DNA from: Desulforudis sp.
Lineage (GTDB): Bacteria; Bacillota; Desulfotomaculia; Desulfotomaculales; Desulforudaceae
DNA: 49,731 nt
Assembly (NCBI GenBank): GCA_019084485.1
Contig: JAHRFU010000036.1
Coordinates: 1 to 49,731, forward strand
Reading direction: 5' to 3'
Positions within the stretch are counted from its first letter, which is position 1. Every line of letters begins with the position of its first letter. Under the pieces are notes generated by a model that saw only the letters and a list, made by a program, of their open reading frames with translations, was not told the origin of the DNA and did no database searches. A program made the position numbers and the translations under genes. This document shows, piece after piece, positions 19,738-28,804 of this stretch.

Positions 19738-19763
19738 ACCGATCACGATAAAAAGGCAAGCGA

Positions 19764-22022
19764 CTACTTGTCCAAGCCCTTGGGAACCGGGCCGGGGCGT
19801 CCAAGATAGTACCCCTGACCGGAATCAATCTCCAATTCCCGCAGGATATCCAAAATGGCGCTGTTCTCCACGAATTCGGCTACCGTTTTCTTGCCCAAAG
19901 TGTGGGCAACCGTGTTCATTGCTTGAACCAAAGCCCGGTGGGTGGGGTTCGTATCCAGATTGCGCACATAGGAACCGTCTATCTTCACAAAGTCAACCGG
20001 CAGAACCTGAAGATAGGAGAAGGAGGCGAAACCGATCCCGAAGTCGTCCAGGGCAAAGGGGCATCCCAGTGCTTTCAGCCGCCGGATCCAACGCTCGGCA
20101 ACCATCATACCCCTGACTGCGGCAGTTTCGGTGATTTCAAAGCCCAGTCGGGGCGGATGAATCCCGCTTTGATCAATCGATTCGATGATATACTCCAGCA
20201 GCTTCTCATCGCTCAGGCTTACTCCGGAGAGGTTCATATATAGGTTCAGCCCAGGCCGCGCCTTCAGCTCCTTCAGGACGGCCTGCAACACCCAACGGTC
20301 AATCTGGGACATCAGCCCGAAGCGTTCGGAGATTGGAATGAACTTGTCTGGCGCAAGTAGATCACCATTCTCGTCCTGCAGACGGATTAGAGCCTCATAG
20401 TGCGATATGGTTCTATCGGCAAGCATGATCACAGGCTGGTAGTGCAGGACGAAGCGGTTTTCGTTGAGCGACCTCTTCACGAGAGCCACCACCCGGTGGG
20501 CCTCGGAAAGATTGCCCGTCAAGTCTTCCTCGGGCTTGACAAAGGCGACTCGGTTTCGTCCCTGCTCCTTGGCCTGGGCCACTGCGGTCTCTGCATATGA
20601 AAATAACTTCTGTGAATCCAGGGAGCCGTCAATCATCACCACACCGACACTCACGCTCAGATAGAAGCATGTCCGGTGGGTAACCAAACACAGTTCCCTC
20701 TGCTCAACCGCTGCGCGCAGTTTCTCAGCTACCACCTCGGCCTGCTCAGCCGTAGCGTCTTCCAGCAGCACTGCAAATTCATCGCCGCCCATCCGGGCTA
20801 ACAAGTCTCCTGAGCGCAGATTGCTCTTGATAATCTTGGTCAGACTAATCAACACTTCGTCCCCGGCGGCGTGACCTAAAGCGTCGTTGACTAACTGGAA
20901 GTTGTCCAGATCAATGCAGAGCAGGGCCGAGCTGGTGCTACCGTGCATACTTCGAGTAACCACGCGTTTGAGATTCTCCTCGAGAAAATACCGGTTTGGG
21001 ATATTGGTCAGCGGATCGTGGTTCGCGAGGTGGGTCAGTCTGGCTTCCAATCGCTTGCGGTCGCTGATGTCGCGCATTGTTTCAATGGCCCCAACCAGTT
21101 TACCCTCACTGTCAAACAATGGTGAAACCGACAACCATAGAAAAGCACCCTGTCCATCGTAAACCGAAGGAATAAAGACTTCGGCACACAAAACATTGCC
21201 GTTTCTTTTGACGGACCCATATTGGAGAGCGATGTCCGAGTTCTCCGCAAAAATCAAATCCACCAGAACGGGCCTGGGCGTGCCGTAGAAGGGGACGGCA
21301 TAGCAGTGATCGCCTTTGCCCAATATCTCTTCTTTGGGAACTCCGCTCATTTTCTCAATGGCCCGGTTCCAGGCTATGACCCTCTTATCGGTATCGATGA
21401 CAAAGGTGGGATCGGGAAGGAAGTCGATGATGTCCGCAAGGTGCTGATGCGCCACACTCAACTCATAGCGACTTTTCTGTAACTCCGCATACTGGTGTCT
21501 GATTTCCTCCTCAGAGGCCATCAGTTGTTCGTTGGTGGCCATTAGTTCCTCATTGACGGCAGCCAGTTCCTGATTCAAAGCAACTTGTTCCGCCCGGGCC
21601 TGCTTTCGCTCGGTAATGTCTATGATATAGCCTTGGTAGTGCGTGATCTTTCCGTCCGGTCCGCGCCTAGCCCAGGTTCGGTCGTCAACCCAGCGGACTT
21701 CCCCGCCAGCGGTAAGGATACGATACTGCTGGTATAACTCCCGCAATTCTTTTTGGGAGTATTCTCTCATCTCCGCACTGATTCGTTCCCGATCCTCGGG
21801 GTGCACGATGGCATCAAATGGGATGCGCTGCGAGACAAAGTCATCCGGCTCATAGCCATACTGTCTGATGTTGGCAGACACGAAATCGACGGGCCGGCCT
21901 TCAGCCGCCCGCCATAAGAAGACCACCGCAGGACCCCTGTTGACAACATCCTCCAGATCCTGAACAGTGGGGGCATAATACAGCATATCTTCGGACTGTA
22001 ATCCGGTTCTCGGCCCTGTCAT
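19764..22022 (-). CDS. PAS-PAS-GGDEF-EAL cyclic-di-GMP signalling protein
   Basis: A 752-residue cytoplasmic protein. Order: a PAS domain with PAC-like end (about 25-140: VNRGPAVVFLWRAAEGRP ... YQGYIIDITERK), a short coiled coil (LNQELAAVNEELMATNEQLMASEEE), a second PAS (about 190-310), GGDEF and EAL. The cyclase site MGGDEF is intact, and RSGD five residues before it is a complete inhibitory I-site. The EAL domain keeps EALIRL, MNLSG, FEITET, DDFGIGFASFSYL, KIDGSYV and AEFVEN, so both synthesis and hydrolysis of c-di-GMP look possible. No transmembrane segment is seen. I use ATG 22022 with GGAG upstream; a GTG at 22037 is also in frame. Confidence 0.93.
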   Translation of the reverse strand: MTGPRTGLQSEDMLYYAPTVQDLEDVVNRGPAVVFLWRAAEGRPVDFVSANIRQYGYEPDDFVSQRIPFDAIVHPEDRERISAEMREYSQKELRELYQQYRILTAGGEVRWVDDRTWARRGPDGKITHYQGYIIDITERKQARAEQVALNQELAAVNEELMATNEQLMASEEEIRHQYAELQKSRYELSVAHQHLADIIDFLPDPTFVIDTDKRVIAWNRAIEKMSGVPKEEILGKGDHCYAVPFYGTPRPVLVDLIFAENSDIALQYGSVKRNGNVLCAEVFIPSVYDGQGAFLWLSVSPLFDSEGKLVGAIETMRDISDRKRLEARLTHLANHDPLTNIPNRYFLEENLKRVVTRSMHGSTSSALLCIDLDNFQLVNDALGHAAGDEVLISLTKIIKSNLRSGDLLARMGGDEFAVLLEDATAEQAEVVAEKLRAAVEQRELCLVTHRTCFYLSVSVGVVMIDGSLDSQKLFSYAETAVAQAKEQGRNRVAFVKPEEDLTGNLSEAHRVVALVKRSLNENRFVLHYQPVIMLADRTISHYEALIRLQDENGDLLAPDKFIPISERFGLMSQIDRWVLQAVLKELKARPGLNLYMNLSGVSLSDEKLLEYIIESIDQSGIHPPRLGFEITETAAVRGMMVAERWIRRLKALGCPFALDDFGIGFASFSYLQVLPVDFVKIDGSYVRNLDTNPTHRALVQAMNTVAHTLGKKTVAEFVENSAILDILRELEIDSGQGYYLGRPGPVPKGLDK

Positions 22023-22172
22023 ACGAATTTGCTCCACTCAGCCGTTAGACGTTAGAAGCTATTAATGAACACTTGTCATAATTATGAATTCTTAGCAAAC
22101 CATTCGTCAACCAGGAACCGTTTTCCTGCTTCCATGGCTACAACTTTGTGAATCTTTTCATAATTTGCCGAC

Positions 22173-22784
22173 TTACCACGAACCCTTCTTCGTCCTTAAC
22201 CATAGACATAAAACGACGATTGACAGTACGCCGATGACCAGCAAGTCAAGCCGGTGGAACAGCGGCTTCAGACTCTGCCAGTTCTCGCCAAGCTGGTAGC
22301 CCAGATAGGTCAGTGCGATGCTCCAGGGCAGCGAGCCCAAGAATGTGTAGATTACAAAACGCCGAAAGTGCATTCGTGAGATTCCGGCCGGTAACGAGAT
22401 GAAGGTGCGCACTACGGGCATCATCCTGGTGAAGAAAACGGTATATTCACCGTAGCGGGCGAACCACTCGTCGGCAATGCCCAGCTTCTTCGGCGTCACC
22501 CCCAGATAGCGGCCGTACCGCAAAACTAGGGGCCGCCCGCCCCAGGCGCCAAGGACGTAGGAGACTACCGACCCCGCTGTACCCCCTACCGTACCGGCCA
22601 GGACCACACCCCAGAAGGAGAGCTCGCCGGAACTCACCAGATAGCCTCCAAAGGGCAGGATAACCTCGCTGGGCAAAGGAATATTGGCGCTTTCAATCGC
22701 CATCCCCAACCCGATCCCCCAGTAGCCGAGTGCGGCGATATATGCCACTACCGTATCAAGCATCTGGTCAAGAAGCGTCATCAT
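22173..22784 (-). CDS. DedA-family membrane protein
   Basis: A 203-residue polytopic membrane protein of the DedA/SNARE-associated (VTT) family, now linked to transport or flipping of polyprenyl-phosphate and phospholipids. Recognisable parts are GMAIESANIPLPSEVILPFGGYL, GGTAGSVVSYVLGAWGGRPLV, the conserved FFTRMMPVVRTFISLPAGISRM and FVIYTFLGSLPWS. It has no operon partner: a GGDEF/EAL gene lies downstream and polA diverges upstream. A hairpin with a T-run sits in its presumed leader. Confidence 0.9.
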   Translation of the reverse strand: MMTLLDQMLDTVVAYIAALGYWGIGLGMAIESANIPLPSEVILPFGGYLVSSGELSFWGVVLAGTVGGTAGSVVSYVLGAWGGRPLVLRYGRYLGVTPKKLGIADEWFARYGEYTVFFTRMMPVVRTFISLPAGISRMHFRRFVIYTFLGSLPWSIALTYLGYQLGENWQSLKPLFHRLDLLVIGVLSIVVLCLWLRTKKGSW

Positions 22785-22841
22785 ATCCCTAAACCCCCTG
22801 TTTAAGACTTATGGCGCCCACGGAAAATAATGACTTTCCGG

Positions 22842-22879
22842 ACCAAAGCAAAAGACCCTTCGCCCAGGGCAAAAGGGTC
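22842..22879 (-). terminator. Terminator-like hairpin in the dedA leader
   Basis: On the minus strand GACCCTT and AAGGGTC pair (22873-22879 / 22854-22860) around a loop with further GC complementarity, followed by TTTTGCTTTGG. No minus-strand gene lies upstream of it, only divergent polA, so it may be an attenuator in the dedA leader or a relic. Confidence 0.5.
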
Positions 22880-23058
22880 CGTACTAAACACTGTACCGTA
22901 ATTTTTAAAAGTTAAGCCTGTCTTCTATTGGCCGATACGCAACGCCCGCCGCCATTTAACCTGCGCCATTGTTTACACCTGGGTGTTGCAGGACGCTCAG
23001 GCAGGTATTGGGGCGGATGCCGGTGAAATAATAGCCGATGAAAGAAGGTGTCGGCAAA

Positions 23059-25674
23059 ATGGCCAAAATGATGGTTATTGACGGGAACAGCCTGGTGCAC
23101 AGGGCCTTTCACGCCATTCAATCTCTGTCTACCACTGGCGGTCTGCCCACTAATGCCGTATACGGATTTACGAGCATGCTGTTTAAGGCCTTGGCCGACC
23201 AGAAACCGGATATCGTGATCGTTGCTTTTGACAAGGGGCGGATCACTTTTCGCCACGATGCGTACAGTCAATACAAAGCTCACCGTCCAGAGACGGCCGA
23301 GGAACTGCGCCCGCAGTTCCCTCTGGTCAAGGAGGTGCTCCAGGCGCTCCGCATCCCGGTCCTGGAGCTGGAGAACTACGAAGCGGACGACATCATCGGC
23401 ACCCTGGTCAACATTGCCGAAGAAGCCGGGCACCGGTCCCTGATAGTATCTGGGGATCAGGATGTGTTACAACTGGTTTCCCCCTGCACTTCGGTTTTGA
23501 TTACACGCAAAGGGATATCTCAACTGGAGGTATTTGGAGAACAGCAGGTACTCGATAAGTTCGGCCTGGGACCGGACCGCCTGATCGACATGAAAGGTCT
23601 GGTCGGTGACCCGTCCGACAACATCCCGGGGGTTCCCGGCATCGGGGTGAAGACAGCCGCTAAACTCCTGGGAACCTACGGAACTGTGGAGCACCTTCTC
23701 CGGTGCAAGGACGAGCTTCCACTCCGGCTAAAGGGCCAGTTAGAGACCTACCACGACCAGGCCCTACTTTCCAAGCAACTGGCCACCATCGAGCGTTCCG
23801 TTCCCGGTCTGACTGCCGAGGTGCTCAAACCATGGCCCGGACCGGACCGTAACGCCCTGGTCGAGATATTTAGGAAAATTGAGTTTCGCAGTCTCCTGAA
23901 CACCGCACTTTCTCTTTTTCCTGAAGAGCCGAAGCCGCTCCAAGCGGGTAATGCCACAGAAGTTGAGGTACAGGCCCTGTCCATCCACAGTGCCGCTGAA
24001 GGAGAGCATCTGCTTTCGGCAGCACGTAAGGCGAACATCGTAGCCATAACCAGCTACGGAGATCGATACCGCGGCTCGATCACCGCAGCTATAACTATAG
24101 AGGACCGCACCTACCTTCTGGATCCAGCCCGGGAGGAACCCGCGGCCTCAGTGCTCCGGGAACTGATCTCCGAACCAGGGATTCCAAAGGCGGTCCACAA
24201 TGCCAAGGAGTTGATGTGGGTTTTTCATAGCCGTGCTCCTTTCGATGGGCTGGCCTTTGATACCATGATTGCCGCCTACCTGACTAACCCCACTGCGGCC
24301 AGCCAGGAGTTGAAGGACGTGGCACTGGACAGGCTGGGCGTGGTACTCCCGGAAGGAGACCGGGAGGCGCTGCTTGCCGGATCCCAGTGTACCGCCCAGC
24401 TGGTTCCGGTGTTGAAGGCGGCGCTGGCCGAGCAGGAGCAGGAGGCGCTTTTCTACGATGTGGAACTCCCGCTGGTGGAGGTGTTGGCCGTAATGGAAGT
24501 GACCGGCATCGTGGTGGATCGTGATCAATTGGCGAGGATGTCCTCGGAATTCGGAGATCGGATGGTCGAACTGGCCGAGGAAATCTATACCCTGGCCGGT
24601 GAGCAGTTTAATATCAATTCTCCCCGTCAACTGGGGCAGATTCTCTTTGAGAAGCTGGGCCTGCCTAAAGGCAAGAAGACCAAGACTGGTTATTCCACCG
24701 ATGCCGGAGTTTTGTTCGATCTGGCTGAGAGCCACGAGATCGTGCAGAGAATCCTGGAGTACCGGCAGTTGATCAAGCTGAAGGGTACTTACACCGACGG
24801 CCTAGCGGCACTGGTCGACCAGAAGACCAGCAGACTACACACCACCCTGCATCAGGCCGTCACCGCAACCGGCCGGCTGTCATCAGCCGAACCCAACCTG
24901 CAGAACATTCCGATCCGGCTGGAACTGGGGCGCCGCATCCGCCGGGTCTTCATTCCAAGCAGTGCGGATCACGTCCTCCTCGCAGCCGACTACTCGCAGA
25001 TTGAGCTTAGGATCATGGCCCATCTGTCGGGCGACCCGGCCTTGATCTCCGCTTTCCGTGAGAACCAAGACATCCACCGCCGTACCGCTTCGGAAGTATT
25101 CGGCATTCCCCTGGACGAGGTTACCCCCGACCTTCGGGGACGGGCCAAGGCTGTGAATTTTGGAATCATCTACGGGATCAGCGACTTCGGCCTGGCGCGG
25201 GATCTGCGTATCCCACGGCGCGAAGCCAAAGACTATATTGACCGCTATTTCCAGCGTCTGCCCGGTGTAAAACGGTTCATTGATCAGACCATTCATCGGG
25301 CCCGGGAGCGGGGCTTTGTGACCACTGTCTTAAACCGTCGCCGCCCGATGCCGGAGCTTTTCAGCCCGAACCGGAATGTGCGCAACTTTGGCGAACGGGC
25401 TGCCGTTAACACTCCGATCCAGGGTAGTGCCGCGGACATCATCAAGCTGGCTATGGTCAGCATCTACCGTGCTATGAAGGAACGCGGACTGCAATCGAGA
25501 CTGATCCTGCAGGTACACGACGAGTTGATCTTTGATGTACCGAAAGCCGAGCTGGAGGCAATGACGCAGCTGGTCCGTTCGGAGATGGAAGGCGGGCTGG
25601 AGTTGGCCGTACCGCTGACCGTGGATATAAAAATCGGCCCGAACTGGTATGATGTGAAGAAGATTCCCAGATGA
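23059..25674 (+). CDS. polA: DNA polymerase I
   Basis: An 871-residue family A DNA polymerase for Okazaki-fragment processing and repair. The 5'-3' exonuclease/FEN domain covers about the first 290 residues (VIDGNSLVHRAFHA; YEADDIIGTL; GLVGDPSDNIPGVPGIGVKTA). The middle 3'-5' exonuclease fold is degenerate: the first motif reads IVAITSYGDRY without the D-x-E pair, so proofreading is probably absent, as in Bacillus-type enzymes. Polymerase motifs A (DYSQIELRIMAHLSGD), B (RAKAVNFGIIYG) and C (VHDELIFD) are intact. I start at ATG 23059 after AAGGTG; the ATG at 23038 has no site. It is first in a run polA-mutM-ytaF-coaE. Confidence 0.96.
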   Translation: MAKMMVIDGNSLVHRAFHAIQSLSTTGGLPTNAVYGFTSMLFKALADQKPDIVIVAFDKGRITFRHDAYSQYKAHRPETAEELRPQFPLVKEVLQALRIPVLELENYEADDIIGTLVNIAEEAGHRSLIVSGDQDVLQLVSPCTSVLITRKGISQLEVFGEQQVLDKFGLGPDRLIDMKGLVGDPSDNIPGVPGIGVKTAAKLLGTYGTVEHLLRCKDELPLRLKGQLETYHDQALLSKQLATIERSVPGLTAEVLKPWPGPDRNALVEIFRKIEFRSLLNTALSLFPEEPKPLQAGNATEVEVQALSIHSAAEGEHLLSAARKANIVAITSYGDRYRGSITAAITIEDRTYLLDPAREEPAASVLRELISEPGIPKAVHNAKELMWVFHSRAPFDGLAFDTMIAAYLTNPTAASQELKDVALDRLGVVLPEGDREALLAGSQCTAQLVPVLKAALAEQEQEALFYDVELPLVEVLAVMEVTGIVVDRDQLARMSSEFGDRMVELAEEIYTLAGEQFNINSPRQLGQILFEKLGLPKGKKTKTGYSTDAGVLFDLAESHEIVQRILEYRQLIKLKGTYTDGLAALVDQKTSRLHTTLHQAVTATGRLSSAEPNLQNIPIRLELGRRIRRVFIPSSADHVLLAADYSQIELRIMAHLSGDPALISAFRENQDIHRRTASEVFGIPLDEVTPDLRGRAKAVNFGIIYGISDFGLARDLRIPRREAKDYIDRYFQRLPGVKRFIDQTIHRARERGFVTTVLNRRRPMPELFSPNRNVRNFGERAAVNTPIQGSAADIIKLAMVSIYRAMKERGLQSRLILQVHDELIFDVPKAELEAMTQLVRSEMEGGLELAVPLTVDIKIGPNWYDVKKIPR

Positions 25675-25685
25675 GGTGAAACCGA

Positions 25686-26507
25686 TTGCCGGAACTGCCT
25701 GAGGTAGAGACCGTCGTCAGAAACCTGCGCACGAAAATCATCGGTGCCCGGATTGAAGAAGTAGAGTTGAATATGGCCAAGGTGGTCAGCACCCCCGACC
25801 CCGAGACCTTTGCCAGATTGGTTCGGAGCTGTGAGATCAGGGGCATTAACCGCAGGGGTAAGTACATTCTGGTTTCCTTCTCGGATGACCTGGTCCTGGT
25901 GGTCCATCTGAGAATGACCGGACAGTTCGTATTCAGTGCGACCGCACAGCCCAACCCGAAGCACACGCACCTGGTGCTGCACCTGTCTAACGGATATCTC
26001 CGGTTTACCGACATGCGGCAGTTCGGGCGCTTCTGGCTGGTTCCGGCCAGCGAGTTGAACACGGTGTCCGGACTGAAGGATCTCGGCGTTGAACCCCTGA
26101 CAACAGCATTCAAGATGAACGACTTCTGCGACCTCCTCGGCCGGAGGAGACAGAAGATCAAGGCGCTGTTGCTGGATCAGAGAACCATCGCCGGAATGGG
26201 TAATATCTACACGGACGAGGCTCTTTTCCGGTCCAAGATCCACCCGGAGCGGCTGGCGGTGGAAGTTAGTGTTAAGGAAGCACGAGCCCTGTACCGGGCT
26301 GTGCGGGAAGTCTTGAATGACGGAATCGCCTTCGGCGGTACCAGTGTTCGGGACTACGTAGACGCTGAGGGCAATGAGGGTCGGTTCCAGGATATGCTGC
26401 GGGTTTACGGCAAGAAGGGTCAGTCCTGCCCCCGCTGCGGTGAGACCATCAGGCGGATCAAAGCGGCAGGACGGGGAACGTATTTCTGCCCACGCTGTCA
26501 GAAATAG
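25686..26507 (+). CDS. mutM: Formamidopyrimidine-DNA glycosylase
   Basis: MutM/Fpg (273 residues) removes 8-oxoguanine and formamidopyrimidines and nicks the abasic site. The N-terminus PELPEVETV supplies the catalytic proline and Glu3. Other parts are KYILVSF, LRMTGQF, the helix-two-turn-helix GMGNIYTDEALF, and a C-terminal zinc finger CPRCG...YFCPRCQK. The start is TTG 25686 with GAGGTG upstream, 11 bases after the polA stop, so the two are likely cotranscribed. Confidence 0.96.
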   Translation: MPELPEVETVVRNLRTKIIGARIEEVELNMAKVVSTPDPETFARLVRSCEIRGINRRGKYILVSFSDDLVLVVHLRMTGQFVFSATAQPNPKHTHLVLHLSNGYLRFTDMRQFGRFWLVPASELNTVSGLKDLGVEPLTTAFKMNDFCDLLGRRRQKIKALLLDQRTIAGMGNIYTDEALFRSKIHPERLAVEVSVKEARALYRAVREVLNDGIAFGGTSVRDYVDAEGNEGRFQDMLRVYGKKGQSCPRCGETIRRIKAAGRGTYFCPRCQK

Positions 26508-26536
26508 AGCCTAGGCTCGAACGCACCAAAAACAAG

Positions 26537-26575
26537 CTCCTCCCATACCTTGATAGCAGCAACATCTGGGAGGGG
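26537..26575 (+). promoter_or_regulatory. Hairpin covering the ytaF ribosome-binding site
   Basis: CTCCTCCCA (26537-26545) pairs with TGGGAGGGG (26567-26575) in a 9-bp stem with one G-U pair. The 3' arm is the Shine-Dalgarno sequence of ytaF (GGGAGGGGATTTTGTG). It could hold ytaF translation off, or act as a weak terminator/attenuator because ATTTT follows. Confidence 0.5.
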
Positions 26576-26580
26576 ATTTT

Positions 26581-27189
26581 GTGGAACTAGTCGCCCTACT
26601 AGTCTTCGGCGTGGCTCTCAGCCTTGACGGATTTGCTGCTGGACTGGCCTACGGCCTGCGGCGCATACAGATGCCTTTTCTTTCACTCATGATCATCTGT
26701 CTGACATCGGGTATTGCGATCAGTATCTCCCTCGGTTTAGGCTTTGCGGCCGCGCAGGTGATGGCTCCCGAAGCGGCTCAGGTGATTGGTGGGATTCTGT
26801 TGATTTTCCTGGGTGTCTGGATCCTGAACCAGGCCCTGCGTAGGATCACCCGACGTCCGCTGTGCATCCGGATTCCACCGTTTGGAATGGTGATTCAGGT
26901 TTTGTTCGAGCCTTTGGACGCGGACATGGACCAGTCTGGGGCGATCTGTTCCCGTGAAGCCTTGATCCTGGGTATCGCCTTAGCCCTGGACGCCTTTGCC
27001 GCCGGTTTCGCGATCGCGCTCTCAGGGCTATACAGCATTTTTGTACCCCTGTTTGTGACGGTCGGGCTGTTTCTGCTAATCAACCTCGGGATCCTGCTCG
27101 GCCAACGGACGAGCGACGTACTGAGTGAAAAGGTGAACCTGCTACCTGGGTGCTTGTTAATCATGCTAGGGATGTTTCGTCTGATATAG
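26581..27189 (+). CDS. ytaF: Sporulation membrane protein YtaF (MntP-like fold)
   Basis: A 202-residue polytopic membrane protein made of two homologous halves, each starting with a glycine/alanine-rich helix with an acidic residue: ALSLDGFAAGLAYGL and ALALDAFAAGFAIAL. This is the pattern of the MntP/YtaF (DUF204) family. In Bacillus subtilis ytaF sits between mutM and coaE, exactly as here. It may move divalent cations, but its function is unproven. Start is GTG 26581 with GGGAGGGG seven bases upstream, inside a possible hairpin. Confidence 0.9.
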   Translation: MELVALLVFGVALSLDGFAAGLAYGLRRIQMPFLSLMIICLTSGIAISISLGLGFAAAQVMAPEAAQVIGGILLIFLGVWILNQALRRITRRPLCIRIPPFGMVIQVLFEPLDADMDQSGAICSREALILGIALALDAFAAGFAIALSGLYSIFVPLFVTVGLFLLINLGILLGQRTSDVLSEKVNLLPGCLLIMLGMFRLI

Positions 27190-27216
27190 GGACTTCAAAA
27201 GGGGGGTACTCTTAAG

Positions 27217-27810
27217 GTGGTCGTGATCGGACTTACCGGTGATGCCGGAAGCGGAAAAAGCACGGTGGCAGCCATACTCGAAGAACTGGGTGCCCGCGTG
27301 ATCTCTGCGGATGCGGTGGCCAAGATGCAGACTGAACCCGGTAGCCCGATATTCGACGAGATCATACGTACCTTCGGCAGTGCCTACCTGACGGCTGCAG
27401 GGCAACTGGACAGGCGAAGGTTGGGCGAACTGGTTTTCGGCGATCCCCAAGCCCGGGAGAGACTTAACGCGATCACTCACCCGCCGGTGTTTGACGCCAT
27501 TGCCGAGGAGATTGAAAAGGCCTGTCGGGACGGAGAGAAGGTAGTTGTGGTCGAGGTTCCGTTGCTCTTTGAAACGGGCTCCGGTGCCATGTTTGACGAA
27601 GTCTGGGTAGTTACGGCCGGACAAGCTACCAAAATGAGGCGCCTGATGGAACGGGGGCTTACAGAAGAGACCGCTGGCGGCGTGCTGGCGAGCCAACTTC
27701 CCCAAGCTGAGAAGGTGGGACGGGCCAACAGAGTACTGGATAATGAGGGCTCTCTTGACGATACGCGCAGACAGGTGGAGCAGTTCTGGTCGATGCTCCA
27801 CCCAGTCTAG
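27217..27810 (+). CDS. coaE: Dephospho-CoA kinase
   Basis: CoaE (197 residues) phosphorylates dephospho-CoA, the last step of coenzyme A synthesis. The P-loop is GLTGDAGSGKST, followed by ISADAVAK, the lid/CoA region LNAITHPPVFDAI, and VVVEVPLLFETG. Start is GTG 27217, ten bases after a GGGGGG run and 27 bases after ytaF. The gene order polA-mutM-ytaF-coaE supports the call. Confidence 0.94.
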   Translation: MVVIGLTGDAGSGKSTVAAILEELGARVISADAVAKMQTEPGSPIFDEIIRTFGSAYLTAAGQLDRRRLGELVFGDPQARERLNAITHPPVFDAIAEEIEKACRDGEKVVVVEVPLLFETGSGAMFDEVWVVTAGQATKMRRLMERGLTEETAGGVLASQLPQAEKVGRANRVLDNEGSLDDTRRQVEQFWSMLHPV

Positions 27811-27822
27811 GAACAACCCAGC

Positions 27823-28125
27823 CTAAACGCTACAGTAGCGCAATAGACTCTTCCCCTCTTCGGTCAGTTCCCACCCGACGGTCGTGGTCTGTACTACTCC
27901 CAGTGCCTCCATTACCGCCAAGTCCTTTACCTGAAGCTTCTCGCTCTGCTCACCCGGCTTAGCCACCGCATTCCGGAGAATGCAGATCTTCTTCCCTTCC
28001 TCTAGAAAACAGAGGTCGCTCGCGGACAGTCTTACCATTATCTCCTTTTGTTCCGTGGTCAGTTTGTCCCACTCAAGACATTTCACAGTATCACACCTTC
28101 CCGACTCAAACCATATTTCACCCAT
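27823..28125 (-). CDS. Small conserved-looking protein, unknown
   Basis: A 100-residue protein of unknown function, convergent with coaE. It starts ATG 28125 after GAGGGGAG. The N-terminal third has two cysteines in SGRCDTVKCLEW. The rest looks like a winged-helix or small regulatory fold: LTTEQKEIMVRLSASDLCFLEEGKK, KDLAVMEALGVVQTTTVGWELTEEGKSLLRY, in which the last part resembles the wing and final helix of DNA-binding winged-helix domains. That likeness is inference. Confidence 0.65.
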   Translation of the reverse strand: MGEIWFESGRCDTVKCLEWDKLTTEQKEIMVRLSASDLCFLEEGKKICILRNAVAKPGEQSEKLQVKDLAVMEALGVVQTTTVGWELTEEGKSLLRYCSV

Positions 28126-28246
28126 TATAACTCCCCTCAGTTTGGAGGTAAAGCCCGGCCCCTACAGAATAGTCTCTTGATCGACAGAGAGGGCTCCTTG
28201 ACAAGCCATCCGGGGCAGGTTATAAAAAACAAGGGGAAAAGGGGAG

Positions 28247-28792
28247 ATGAGGTTGCGCAAGCTCTGGCTATTAGTCGCTGTTCTATTGGTTGTGGCTGTT
28301 CTAAACGCGGAACGCATAGGCCGCCACTATTATCCCCTTCCCTACCGGGAAACCATCTACCACTACAGCCAGGTACACAGGCTGGATCCCCTCCTGATAG
28401 CGGCTGTGATCCGTACAGAAAGCAACTTCCAGGCTAACGCCCGTTCCCCCAAGGGTGCTATTGGGCTGATGCAGATTATGCCCAACACCGGGCGTTGGAT
28501 TGCGGAGCAACTGGGCGAGGAAGATTTCGAGCCCGGCCTCCTCTTGGATCCGGAAATGAATATCGAGATGGGCAGTTGGTACCTGGCCAGCCTCTACGAC
28601 CAGTTTGAGGGAGATCCGATCCTGGTGCTGGCCGCCTACAACGGGGGCCGCGGGAATATCACCGAGTGGCTCGACAACGCCCAGTGGACCGGAGAGGCAC
28701 ACACTCTGGACCAAATCCCCTTCCCGGAGACCCGCCAGTACGTACGCAAGGTCCTGGCCACCTACCGCATCTACCATTTACTCTATCGCTAA
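28247..28792 (+). CDS. Lytic transglycosylase, SLT domain
   Basis: A 181-residue exported lytic transglycosylase that cleaves peptidoglycan between MurNAc and GlcNAc to give 1,6-anhydro ends. An N-terminal hydrophobic signal/anchor (LWLLVAVLLVVAVLNAE) precedes the SLT domain: IAAVIRTESNFQANARSPKGAIGLMQIMPNTG holds the catalytic glutamate in TESNF and the GLMQI motif. Later motifs are YLASLYDQFEGDPILVLAAYNGG and FPETRQYVRKVL. Start is ATG 28247, close to GGGGAG; TTG 28253 would give better spacing. Confidence 0.93.
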   Translation: MRLRKLWLLVAVLLVVAVLNAERIGRHYYPLPYRETIYHYSQVHRLDPLLIAAVIRTESNFQANARSPKGAIGLMQIMPNTGRWIAEQLGEEDFEPGLLLDPEMNIEMGSWYLASLYDQFEGDPILVLAAYNGGRGNITEWLDNAQWTGEAHTLDQIPFPETRQYVRKVLATYRIYHLLYR

Positions 28793-28804
28793 GGGAATAG
28801 AAGA

